Assembly (NCBI GenBank): GCA_018266845.1
Contig: JAFDZO010000002.1
Coordinates: 130,636-167,062 of the forward strand
Length of the DNA stretch: 36,427 bases
Reading direction: 5' to 3'
Origin: Bacteroidota bacterium
Lineage (GTDB): Bacteria; Bacteroidota; Ignavibacteria; Tepidaquicellales; Tepidaquicellaceae
Positions 7,316 through 14,542 of the stretch are shown here, one piece after another. Positions within the stretch are counted from its first letter, which is position 1, and every line of letters begins with the position of its first letter. Both the position numbers and the translations under genes were made by a program. The notes beneath the pieces were generated by a model that saw only the letters and a list, made by a program, of their open reading frames with translations, searched no databases and was not told the origin of the DNA.

Positions 7316-8458
7316 ATGAAAATAGGCATCACCTGTTACCCTACTTATGGAGGAAGCGGAGTAGTAGCAACGGAACTCGGCAAATCCCTCGCTCTCCGCG
7401 GACATGAAATCCACTTTATCTCTTACGCAATGCCTATGCGCCTCAACGCATTCGTTGAAAATATTTTTTATCACGAAGTTGAAATAAATAACTATCCCTT
7501 ATTTGAATTTCCCCTTTATAGCATTGCTCTCGCAAGCAAGATGGTGGAGGTTGCGAAGTTTCACGAGATTGATTTAGTCCATGCGCATTACGCTATCCCT
7601 CATGCAACAAGCGCTTTTTTAGCAAGAGAAATTATAAAATCGCAGAACGGGAAAATAAAAGATATAAAATTTATTACAACACTTCACGGAACCGATATTA
7701 CTCTCACCGGACTTGAGCCGAGCTTTCTCCCTACTATGAAATTCAGCATCGAGCAGTCAGACGGAGTTACGGCAGTTTCGCAGTATCTGAAAGATAAGAC
7801 TCTTTCAAACTATAAAATAAATAAGGACATCGAAGTTATTCCCAACTTTATTGATATAGAAAAATATAAAAGAATTGATGAAAAGGAAAACAGGTGTTTT
7901 AAGAAAAATTATGCTCCCGAAGGAGAGAAGGTTCTAATTCATATATCAAACTTCAGGCAGCTAAAACGGGTACCCGAAGTAATACGAATTTTTAATGAAG
8001 TAGATAAAAAGGTTCCGAGCAGATTAGTTCTTGTAGGAGATGGTCCTGACAGAAGCGAGTGCGAAAGACTTGCGCGCGAGCTTGACATCTTTGATAAAAT
8101 TAAATTCATGGGCAAGCAGACTGAACTCGTTGAGCTTCTCTCTATGGCTGATTTGTTCATCATGCCGTCGCAATCGGAAAGCTTCGGTCTTTCCGCTCTC
8201 GAAGCAATGAGCTGCGGAGTGCCGGTCATTTCTTCCAGCGTCGGCGGATTGCCTGAGCTTAATCTTCACGGTGAAACGGGCTACATTGCCGAAATTGGTG
8301 ATGTGGATAGAATGGCAAGATACTCTATTGAACTGCTGACTACTCCAAAAAAATATGATTTATTCTCAAAACATGCCCGCTCCAGAGCGGAGTTTTTTAA
8401 GGAAGATAATATTGTTCCGATGTATGAAAAGTATTATGAAAAAGTTTTGAATAGCTAA
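7316..8458 (+). CDS. bshA: N-acetyl-alpha-D-glucosaminyl L-malate synthase BshA
   Basis: A 380-residue GT4/GT-B glycosyltransferase. The N-terminus MKIGITCYPTYGGSGVVATE is the diagnostic BshA signature. The C-terminal nucleotide-sugar domain carries the EX7E motif ESFGLSALE (E288, E296) after the GKQTELVELLSMADLF region. BshA joins UDP-GlcNAc to L-malate, the first step of bacillithiol synthesis, in the cytoplasm. Length equals the family norm (about 375-380). bshB1 lies at 17583-18287 and a bacilliredoxin at 11688-12029, so the pathway is represented in three separate places of this window; bshC is not seen. A TATATTTG box precedes the gene and a 10-bp terminator hairpin follows it, suggesting a single-gene transcript. 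Confidence 0.95.
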   Translation: MKIGITCYPTYGGSGVVATELGKSLALRGHEIHFISYAMPMRLNAFVENIFYHEVEINNYPLFEFPLYSIALASKMVEVAKFHEIDLVHAHYAIPHATSAFLAREIIKSQNGKIKDIKFITTLHGTDITLTGLEPSFLPTMKFSIEQSDGVTAVSQYLKDKTLSNYKINKDIEVIPNFIDIEKYKRIDEKENRCFKKNYAPEGEKVLIHISNFRQLKRVPEVIRIFNEVDKKVPSRLVLVGDGPDRSECERLARELDIFDKIKFMGKQTELVELLSMADLFIMPSQSESFGLSALEAMSCGVPVISSSVGGLPELNLHGETGYIAEIGDVDRMARYSIELLTTPKKYDLFSKHARSRAEFFKEDNIVPMYEKYYEKVLNS

Positions 8459-8470
8459 AAATGATGTTCT

Positions 8471-8508
8471 TGTTACGAAGCCCCAGCTTCGTAACGGATT
8501 TTCTTTTT
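8471..8508 (+). terminator. Terminator hairpin after bshA
   Basis: Perfect 10-bp stem GTTACGAAGC (8472-8481) with GCTTCGTAAC (8486-8495), loop CCCA, followed by GGATTTTCTTTTTC. The stem resembles the hairpin after leuS (22813-22842), so it may be both a terminator and a member of an interspersed palindrome family. Confidence 0.75.
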
Positions 8509-8547
8509 CATTTAAAAAAGTGATGAATTACTAACTGCTTTAATTTA

Positions 8548-8575
8548 TTGAATGTTCATTGAATATTCTTTGAAT
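8548..8575. promoter_or_regulatory. Three TTGAAT boxes phased by 11 bp
   Basis: TTGAAT occurs at 8548-8553, 8559-8564 and 8570-8575, exactly 11 bp apart. The sequence between copies is partly shared (the first two boxes are followed by GTTCA and ATTCT). They end 17 nt before the GTG start of the YggS-family gene. One helical turn of spacing fits a regulator-binding array or a slipped tandem duplication; no regulator can be named. Confidence 0.4.
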
Positions 8576-8592
8576 AAAATCTATATTTAGGT

Positions 8593-9285
8593 GTGAAAGA
8601 CTATCAAGCAGAGAACCTAAATCTGCTTAAAAACGATATTTTTGAGGTTTGTAAGCGAGCGGGAAGGGATGCTAACGAAGTAAAGCTTGTTGCTGTGAGC
8701 AAAACTTTTCCCGTTGAGGATATTCTTACGGTTTTTAATGCGGGTCAGGTGGATTTCGGCGAAAATAAGCCTCAGGAAATGCGCGAAAAGCACGAGGCGC
8801 TGAAGGATAAAAATATCAATTGGCATCTTATCGGGCATCTCCAGACTAATAAAGTGAAGTATGTTGCAGATTATGTGCATTTAATTCATAGTGTTGATAG
8901 CGAACATCTTGCCGAAGAAATTCAAAAGCAGGCAGAAAAGCGCGAAAAAGTTATTGATATACTTGTTCAGGTAAATACAAGTGATGAAGACCAGAAGTCA
9001 GGTATAGAGCCGGTAAAAGCCGAAAAGCTTTGCAGGTATATCTCTACTCTGAATAATATCCGTCTTTGCGGATTAATGACGATTGGCAAATTCACCGATG
9101 ATACAAATGAAATAAGAGAGAATTTTAAGCTGCTCAGAAAAATTTTCGATGAGTTAAAAACAGGTTTTCCAGCGTTCAAATATCTTTCTATGGGAATGAC
9201 CTCAGACTACAAAATTGCAATAGAAGAAGGCGCAAATATTTTAAGAATAGGAAGCGCAATATTCGGTAAAAGAGAATACAAATAG
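8593..9285 (+). CDS. YggS/PLPBP-family PLP-binding protein
   Basis: 230 residues, starting at GTG (no ATG lies between the preceding stop and the conserved N-terminus). The alanine-racemase-like barrel carries the PLP lysine K37 in KLVAVSKTFP. Family motifs FGENKPQEMREK, WHLIGHLQTNK, VNTSDEDQKSG, CGLMTIG and LSMGMTSDYKIAIEEGAN...RIGSAIFG all appear in order. Known of the family: it binds pyridoxal phosphate without a proven catalytic reaction and maintains PLP homeostasis in the cytosol. It is followed 43 nt later by a DivIVA-domain gene, a pairing also seen in Gram-positive division clusters (yggS/ylmE near divIVA). Three phased TTGAAT boxes lie upstream. Confidence 0.93.
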   Translation: MKDYQAENLNLLKNDIFEVCKRAGRDANEVKLVAVSKTFPVEDILTVFNAGQVDFGENKPQEMREKHEALKDKNINWHLIGHLQTNKVKYVADYVHLIHSVDSEHLAEEIQKQAEKREKVIDILVQVNTSDEDQKSGIEPVKAEKLCRYISTLNNIRLCGLMTIGKFTDDTNEIRENFKLLRKIFDELKTGFPAFKYLSMGMTSDYKIAIEEGANILRIGSAIFGKREYK

Positions 9286-9328
9286 GAATTATACGAGTGT
9301 TTTCATTCTATAATTAAAAAAATTAATT

Positions 9329-9946
9329 ATGAATATTAAAGCTGCTGAAATACGTAAAAAAGATTTTAAGAAATCTTTTCGCGGCTACGACGTAAACGAA
9401 GTAGAAGCGTTTCTTGATACAGTCAGCTCGCACTATGAAAAGCTTGTGCTTGAAATTGCAAATTTGAACAACAGGATAAAATCCCTCGCATCGGATATAG
9501 AAGTTTACAAAGAGAATGAAATTAATCTCCAAAAGGCTATTGTCCGCGCGCAGGATATTGGAGAAGAAATTTTAGAAAACTCTAAGAAGCGCGCGCAGAA
9601 CATAGTAAAGGAAGCGGAACTTAATGCGCAAAAATTGAAACAGAATTTTGATGAAGATATAATTAATCAGCGCGCAGAACTTGAAGAGATAAAGCAGAAG
9701 AATGATAAAATGATTGAAGATACCAAAATGTTTTTGATGGATAAGCTGAACGAGCTGGAAGATTATATTAAGAATAAAAGAATTTATAAGATGGAGCTTG
9801 CTAATCCTAAGATGCTCGATACAGAAGAAAAAACAGATATTGAAATTTCTCCGGTAGAAAAAATTACAGTTAATACTGCTGCAGGGAATCTCGCCGATTT
9901 CGGTCTTACATCAAGACCTTTCGATGAGAACTTTGAAGTAAAATAA
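9329..9946 (+). CDS. DivIVA-domain coiled-coil protein
   Basis: 205 residues. Residues 1-40 contain the DivIVA/GpsB lipid-binding signature KKDFKKSFRGYDVNEVEAFLD. Residues ~40-150 are a heptad-rich coiled coil (EIANLNNRIKSLASDIEVYK, then EILENSKKRAQNIVKEAE). The tail is short, acidic and probably disordered. Known of the family: cytoplasmic scaffold recruited to curved membrane and division sites. It is unusual to think of DivIVA in a diderm of this group, but Bacteroidota-related genomes do carry such proteins. It lies 43 nt after the YggS gene, probably in one operon, and a strong terminator closes the unit at 9971-10008. Confidence 0.88.
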   Translation: MNIKAAEIRKKDFKKSFRGYDVNEVEAFLDTVSSHYEKLVLEIANLNNRIKSLASDIEVYKENEINLQKAIVRAQDIGEEILENSKKRAQNIVKEAELNAQKLKQNFDEDIINQRAELEEIKQKNDKMIEDTKMFLMDKLNELEDYIKNKRIYKMELANPKMLDTEEKTDIEISPVEKITVNTAAGNLADFGLTSRPFDENFEVK

Positions 9947-9970
9947 TTTTCAAAACAAATCACAATAATT

Positions 9971-10008
9971 TTGACCTGACAGCGCATTTTCTGTCAGGTC
10001 AATTTTTT
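9971..10008 (+). terminator. Strong rho-independent terminator
   Basis: A 12-bp perfect stem, TTGACCTGACAG (9971-9982) with CTGTCAGGTCAA (9991-10002), with loop CGCATTTT, then six T. It separates the YggS-DivIVA unit from the PNP operon, whose first ATG is only 14 nt farther on. Confidence 0.92.
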
Positions 10009-10021
10009 AGAATAAATATTA

Positions 10022-10822
10022 ATGAATTTCAGACATTCCGAAGCGCTTGATTATATAAAGAAAATAGCAGGCGATAATTACGAAGTTGGTATCATACTCG
10101 GCACGGGCTTAGGCGGTCTTGTGAAAGAAATCGAAATCAGCCATTCCATTGAATATCACGATATTCCGAACTTTCCTGTTTCTACAGTGGAGTCTCACTC
10201 AGGCAAATTAATTTTCGGCAAACTTTCCGGCAAAAAAATTGTTGCAATGCAGGGAAGATTTCATTTCTACGAAGGATATTCTCACGAACAGGTTGTGTTT
10301 CCGGTGTTGGTTCTTCACGCTCTGGGAATTAAAACTCTCCTCGTTTCAAATGCTTGCGGCGGGTTGAATCCTACTTTCAGAAGAACTGACTTGATGATTA
10401 TTTCAGGTCATATCAATATGCACTTCACTTCTCCGTTGATAAATTTTCAGGGGCAGAGTTCAGAGCGCGCGAAAAATTTTTATTCCAAAAAATTAATAAA
10501 GCTTGCTGAAGAAATCGCTCTCGAAAACGGAATAGATGTTCAGAAAGGCGTTTATCTTGTTGTGCAGGGACCGAATCTTGAAACACGCGCAGAATACAGA
10601 ATGACAAGAATGCTCGGCGGAGATGTCGTCGGTATGTCAACCGTACCTGAAGTTTTAGCTGCATCTGAATTAGGAATAGAATGCCTCGGGCTATCAATTA
10701 TTACGGATGAAGGTTTTCCCGATACATTGAAAGTTGCCGAGCTTAAAGAAATTCTTGAAGCGGCAAGTATTACCGAACCAAAACTAACTTTATTAACAAA
10801 AAAATTAGTCGAAAGACTTTAA
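10022..10822 (+). CDS. Purine-nucleoside phosphorylase (trimeric PNP/MTAP family)
   Basis: 266 residues. The phosphate loop is GTGLGG (27-32), the phosphate/ribose elements are QGRFHFYEGY (77-86) and SNACGGLNP (109-117), the catalytic glutamate is E187 in QGPNLETRAEYR, and the ribose site is GMSTVPEV (204-211). It phosphorolyses purine (deoxy)nucleosides to free base plus (deoxy)ribose-1-phosphate in the cytosol. The position equal to human Asn243 is Asp229 (SIITDEG). Asp here is known to shift preference toward 6-aminopurines in engineered human PNP, so specificity should not be assumed to be guanine/hypoxanthine. It is first in a run with a PNP-like paralog, a bacilliredoxin and an ALDH-like protein, with a terminator just upstream. 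Confidence 0.93.
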   Translation: MNFRHSEALDYIKKIAGDNYEVGIILGTGLGGLVKEIEISHSIEYHDIPNFPVSTVESHSGKLIFGKLSGKKIVAMQGRFHFYEGYSHEQVVFPVLVLHALGIKTLLVSNACGGLNPTFRRTDLMIISGHINMHFTSPLINFQGQSSERAKNFYSKKLIKLAEEIALENGIDVQKGVYLVVQGPNLETRAEYRMTRMLGGDVVGMSTVPEVLAASELGIECLGLSIITDEGFPDTLKVAELKEILEAASITEPKLTLLTKKLVERL

Positions 10823-10851
10823 AATATCGTTCTTAAAATTATTTCAAAATT

Positions 10852-11688
10852 ATGACTGAACAAAGAGAAAGAATAAAGCAATCGGTTGAATATATAAAAG
10901 CAAATATGCCAAAGGGCTTTTCAGCAGATATGGCAATTTATGCAGAAGAGGGTTTTGACATTGACGGATTGAAAGAGGCAGGCAAAATAAAATGCGCCGA
11001 TATTCCTCCCGCATTTGAATCTCAGAATGAACAAAAATCAAAATTAATTTTCGGAAAGCTCGGCGGAAAAAATGTAATTGTCATACAAGGCAGATACCAT
11101 TTTTACGACGGTTATAAAATGAGAGATATAGGACACGTTATATATGTTTTAAAATATCTCGGTGTTGAAAAGTTAATTACTATAGATGAAGTGGGGCATT
11201 TGAATCCGCGCTACTCTACAGGCGAAATTGCTTTAATTTATGACCACATAAATCTTATGGGAGATAATCCTCTCATCGGAAAAAATGATGACGAGCTTGG
11301 CGTAAGATTTCCTGATATGAGCAATGCTTATGACAGGGATTTATTTGCAAAAGCATACAAAATTTTACAGGATAACAATGTAAGAATAAATGAAGCAATT
11401 TATGTCGGCGTTACAGGACCTGAAAGCGAAACCGATGCGGAAGCAAGATTCTATCGTGAAATCGGCGGAGATGTTGCCGGTTACTCCACAGCAGCAGAAA
11501 ATATTACTGCTGTTCACTGTGGATTAAAACATCTTGCAATCGGATTAATAACAAGAGATTTAGTTGCCGATAAAATGATGGAAGATGAAAGAAGCGATAA
11601 AGAAAGAATGAAAGATAAAAAGAAAGCGTTAAGCGCAGCTTCAAATCTTGCTGCAGGAATTTTAAAGGACATCGTAAAAAATATTTAA
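10852..11688 (+). CDS. Divergent PNP paralog, phosphate loop lost
   Basis: 278 residues, alignable over most of its length to the PNP just upstream. Shared landmarks are KSKLIFGKLGGK, QGRYHFYDGY (79-88), the RYSTGEIALIYDHINL block, TGPESETDAEARFYREIGGDVAGYS and the fold's C-terminal helix. Key sites differ: GTGLG has become AEEGF (31-35), SNACGG has become IDEVGH (111-116), GMSTVPEV has become GYSTAAEN, and ITD has become ITR. The glutamate equal to E187 is kept (E193), as are R81 and H83. Inference: classical phosphorolysis is unlikely. It may be a pseudoenzyme subunit, a regulator, or an enzyme using another acceptor. Its stop overlaps the bacilliredoxin start (TAATG), so the two are translationally coupled. 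Confidence 0.8.
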   Translation: MTEQRERIKQSVEYIKANMPKGFSADMAIYAEEGFDIDGLKEAGKIKCADIPPAFESQNEQKSKLIFGKLGGKNVIVIQGRYHFYDGYKMRDIGHVIYVLKYLGVEKLITIDEVGHLNPRYSTGEIALIYDHINLMGDNPLIGKNDDELGVRFPDMSNAYDRDLFAKAYKILQDNNVRINEAIYVGVTGPESETDAEARFYREIGGDVAGYSTAAENITAVHCGLKHLAIGLITRDLVADKMMEDERSDKERMKDKKKALSAASNLAAGILKDIVKNI

Positions 11689-12029
11689 TGAACTGGAGTT
11701 TTATTCAAAGAGAAGATGATTTAGATATAGCAATAAAATCTTCTGAAACAAAAGCGGTTTTAATATATAAGTACAGTTCTAATTGTTCTATTTCAGACAG
11801 GGTGCAGGATATTCTTGAATCCGATTGGGATGGTTCAAATCCCGATGAAAAACTTTCACCCTACTTTCTCGATTTAATAAAATACAGAAAGATTTCCAAC
11901 GAGATTGCAAGAAGATTTGGTGTTGAGCATGAATCACCGCAGGTATTAATAATAAAAAATGATAAGTGCATTTATAATGAGTCGCATGGCTACATCAGGC
12001 TGGACGAAATTTTAAAAGCAATAAATTAA
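11688..12029 (+). CDS. ytxJ: YtxJ/BrxC-type bacilliredoxin
   Basis: 113 residues with a thioredoxin-like layout. The active site YKYSSNCSIS carries a single cysteine (C33), where the family has K.S..C.IS, and the C-terminal half has VEHESPQVLII followed by G(Y/H)IRLDEI. These are the hallmarks of the YtxJ/BrxC (DUF2847) family, monothiol proteins that remove or sense bacillithiol mixed disulfides. It is cytoplasmic. The start ATG overlaps the stop of the PNP-like gene (TAATG). bshA and bshB1 elsewhere in the window make bacillithiol chemistry coherent. Why it is coupled to nucleoside-metabolism relatives is unknown. Confidence 0.9.
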   Translation: MNWSFIQREDDLDIAIKSSETKAVLIYKYSSNCSISDRVQDILESDWDGSNPDEKLSPYFLDLIKYRKISNEIARRFGVEHESPQVLIIKNDKCIYNESHGYIRLDEILKAIN

Positions 12030-12045
12030 GTTTAAAAAATATTTT

Positions 12046-12918
12046 ATGGAAACAAGATTAGCAGTTCCTAAAATGTACAAGCTGTTTATCGGAGGAAAAT
12101 TCACCCGAACGGAATCCGAGCGTTACCTGGAAGTTTACGATGCTGAAAAGCACAAGCTATGCAATATTTCCCGTTCATCAAGAAAAGATGTGCGCAATGC
12201 AGTTGTTGCTGCAAGGGCAGGTTTTGCATCATGGAGCAGCAAAACTCCCTATGAAAGAGGGCAGATTTTTTACCGTCTTGCAGAAATGCTTGAAAGCGGT
12301 GTAGGGAAATTTGTAGATGAAATAATTATTTCAACAGGATGCACTCCGCAGCAGGCATGCGATGAAGTAAGCGTTGCAATAGACAGAATAATATATTATG
12401 CAGGGCTATGCGATAAATGGGTGCAGCTTTCAGGAACGGTAAATCCCGTACAGGCAGGTTATTTTAATTTTTCAATTCCTGAACCGACGGGGATTGTAGG
12501 GATTGTTTTACCTGACACTTTGAGTTTCCTTCCATTAATTTCAAGAATTTTACCAGTACTTGCATCAGGAAACTCATGCATTGTTATAGCAAATGAAAAA
12601 TATCCTTTGCCGGCATTAAGTTTTTCAGAGGTAATTGCCACAAGCGATTTTCCTTCCGGCTCAATAAATATTTTAACCGGGTTAAAAAAAGAACTTGTCT
12701 CCCATCTTGCAGGACACATGGATGTAAATGCTGTAGATTATTGCGCTGATGAAAATGATTACAAAAAGCAAATTCAGGAACTTGCAGCTAACAACGTTAA
12801 GAGATGTAATTTTATTCCGAAAAACTGGAACTGGTATGATGATGAATTAAATGAAACCGTAAAGGATATTGAAAAGTTTACAGAAACAAAGACCGTCTGG
12901 CATACAATGGGTAATTAA
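12046..12918 (+). CDS. Aldehyde dehydrogenase-like protein lacking the catalytic domain
   Basis: 290 residues against about 480 for a full ALDH. The N-terminal NAD-binding half is present: KLFIGGKFTRTESERYLEVYDA, the helix FASWSSKTPYERGQIFYRLAEML, PEPTGIVGIVLPDTLSFLPL and the LPVLASGNSCIVIAN strand-helix, through FPSGSINILTG. After about residue 265 the sequence goes straight to FTETKTVWHTMGN, which resembles the extreme C-terminal oligomerisation strand of ALDHs (YTEVKTVW-like). The whole catalytic domain with its cysteine is missing, and the residues that normally follow the NILTG strand (GKSP-type motif, catalytic Glu) are absent. The frame is intact, so this is a clean domain deletion rather than decay. 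It may partner a full-length ALDH encoded elsewhere. It lies 16 nt after the bacilliredoxin gene. Confidence 0.8.
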   Translation: METRLAVPKMYKLFIGGKFTRTESERYLEVYDAEKHKLCNISRSSRKDVRNAVVAARAGFASWSSKTPYERGQIFYRLAEMLESGVGKFVDEIIISTGCTPQQACDEVSVAIDRIIYYAGLCDKWVQLSGTVNPVQAGYFNFSIPEPTGIVGIVLPDTLSFLPLISRILPVLASGNSCIVIANEKYPLPALSFSEVIATSDFPSGSINILTGLKKELVSHLAGHMDVNAVDYCADENDYKKQIQELAANNVKRCNFIPKNWNWYDDELNETVKDIEKFTETKTVWHTMGN

Positions 12919-12946
12919 CAATTTTTATAAACTAATTTTTATTTTT

Positions 12947-14023
12947 TTGAAATCCCGATATTCAATTTTTTTAGCTTTAACAATTTTAATTTTCTCGGCA
13001 AAGGTTTTCTCCCAGCCGAGCGAGAAAAAAACTTCGACAATTCCTTATACGATTGAAGCCGGCAGCTTATCTGAAGCAGATGAAAAACTTTCCGAATATC
13101 TGCTCGACAGGTTTGCCATCTTAAGCGATAAATGGATTGCAGATATTGCATCCACACAGAAGACTGAACAGGTTTCAGATCCTTCCAAGACGGATGTGTT
13201 ATACAAAGTTACTTACCAAATTCCCAAAAGTTTTCTTGTTGACACTGCGAAAATTTTGTGGGAGCTGAACATTCCCCAGTTTGAATCTCACATATATCAG
13301 CTTTACGATAGAGATACAATTTACATTGATACCTGGCCCAATGTTGTAGGCAGACCTACAGATAAAACATATACAGGGAATTATAACGCATTTAGAATAA
13401 GAAACTGGCCCTCATGGAAAGACCCTGACCCGGATAAAAAAGATGTAGCGGCGACACCGCCCGGACCCGGAAATCCTCTGGGACTTTTTGTAGTGCATTA
13501 TGATGAGCGTTCGTTAAGATATTTTCACGGAACAAATAAACCCGGAGTGCTGAAGAAAAAATTAAGATACGAATCACACGGCTGCGTTCGCAATGACAAT
13601 GACAACATAAAAAAGATGAAGCAGTTCATTTTGAAAAGAGTTGTGAAGTCAAAAGATTTGACAAGCTGGGTGAACAGCAAGAAGTCTATGACTTTTGATT
13701 TTGATGATGTTGATAAATTTCCGGTAAGAATAATATATAAAACTTATGAGTTGAATCAGGATGAGCAGGGGCATTACGTACAGTTCTTTAAAGATATTTA
13801 TAACTATGAAGGAAGAGATTTCTCCCGTGATAACTGGAATGATGCTTCTCTGATAACATTCACTACAAAAGCGAATATTATCAATGAATACAATAGCAAA
13901 TACGGATGGAATATCCCTAAGGAAAAAATTGAGGAGATTGTAGATTATCTGCTAAAGAGCGGCAAGCAATATGAGAAGTATTATTTTGAAGATTTAAGAG
14001 AGCAGTTCTTAACAAAAGAATAA
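12947..14023 (+). CDS. L,D-transpeptidase (YkuD) family protein, secreted
   Basis: About 358 residues from the TTG at 12947, which gives a textbook signal peptide (MKSRYSIFLALTILIFSAK, then VFSQ) 28 nt after the ALDH-like stop. The ATG at 12869 is in frame but overlaps the previous gene by 50 nt and adds a charged extension, so I prefer TTG without being certain. The catalytic motif is SHGCVRN with nucleophile C213; upstream GLFVVHYDERSLRYFHGT supplies the usual HGT element. YkuD enzymes form 3-3 crosslinks in peptidoglycan or attach proteins to it, acting in the periplasm. There are long extensions on both sides of the catalytic core: N-terminal helices (AGSLSEADEKLSEYLLD) and a C-terminal helical region. 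It is last in the PNP run and convergent with the lipoprotein operon (stops adjacent). Confidence 0.88.
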   Translation: MKSRYSIFLALTILIFSAKVFSQPSEKKTSTIPYTIEAGSLSEADEKLSEYLLDRFAILSDKWIADIASTQKTEQVSDPSKTDVLYKVTYQIPKSFLVDTAKILWELNIPQFESHIYQLYDRDTIYIDTWPNVVGRPTDKTYTGNYNAFRIRNWPSWKDPDPDKKDVAATPPGPGNPLGLFVVHYDERSLRYFHGTNKPGVLKKKLRYESHGCVRNDNDNIKKMKQFILKRVVKSKDLTSWVNSKKSMTFDFDDVDKFPVRIIYKTYELNQDEQGHYVQFFKDIYNYEGRDFSRDNWNDASLITFTTKANIINEYNSKYGWNIPKEKIEEIVDYLLKSGKQYEKYYFEDLREQFLTKE

Positions 14024-14542
14024 TTAAAAACTTTCGTCGCGCCATTTTTTTATTTTCCATTTGGAGTCGGAAGTTTCCCGCACAAGATTCATATCCGCAA
14101 ACCCGTTCAGCCTTTCAACGTTGTTCGGGTTGAAGGTAATGGTAAGATTTAAGCTTCTTCTGATATTAGTATTAAGCGAATCGCCATTTTGATACACTAT
14201 ATTATTCCAGACAATTTCGAGCTTTTGTGTATTCTGGAATAACCCGTTAGTTGTTCTCATCTCCGTGTATTTATCCCATGAAACATCATATCCTGAAACG
14301 TAATCCCTGTAAGTAAAAACAAAGTCATCAGAAAGTAGTCCGCTATAAACAGTTGTATCTTTGAATGTGTAGGCATATCTGAAGTTCTGGAATAACCCTT
14401 CGACTGTCTTTTGGTCGGTTATTATATTTGTTGAGCTTGAAGTGTCAATCTTCGGCGCGAAAATATTCGTGCATGAAAAGAGCGTTCCGCAAACAATAAC
14501 GAGAAAAAAAAGCAAAGCAATATTTTTAGAAAATAAATTCAT
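14024..14542 (-). CDS. Small lipoprotein, second of a tandem pair
   Basis: 172 residues from the ATG at 14542. That ATG overlaps the stop of the upstream gene as TGATG and is followed directly by a lipoprotein signal (MNLFSKNIALLFFLVIVCG, lipobox LFSC at C24), so it is preferred over an upstream in-frame ATG at 14575. The mature part (GLFQNFRYAYTFKDTTVYSGLLSDDFVFTY, ending SKWKIKKWRDE) has the helix-then-curved-sheet look of NTF2/SnoaL-like domains. That is inference from pattern. It is probably an outer- or inner-membrane-anchored envelope protein, last gene of the bshB1-recR operon. Its upstream neighbour has the same plan, suggesting an old duplication. Confidence 0.8.
   Translation of the reverse strand: MNLFSKNIALLFFLVIVCGTLFSCTNIFAPKIDTSSSTNIITDQKTVEGLFQNFRYAYTFKDTTVYSGLLSDDFVFTYRDYVSGYDVSWDKYTEMRTTNGLFQNTQKLEIVWNNIVYQNGDSLNTNIRRSLNLTITFNPNNVERLNGFADMNLVRETSDSKWKIKKWRDESF

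Noticed and set aside
12046..12918. Pseudogene of an aldehyde dehydrogenase
   Set aside because: The frame is intact, the C-terminal tail is preserved and the gene is tightly packed in an operon; a maintained short form is more likely.
12869..12946. ATG start of the L,D-transpeptidase
   Set aside because: It overlaps the ALDH-like gene by 50 nt and precedes a clean signal peptide starting at TTG 12947; kept only as an alternative.
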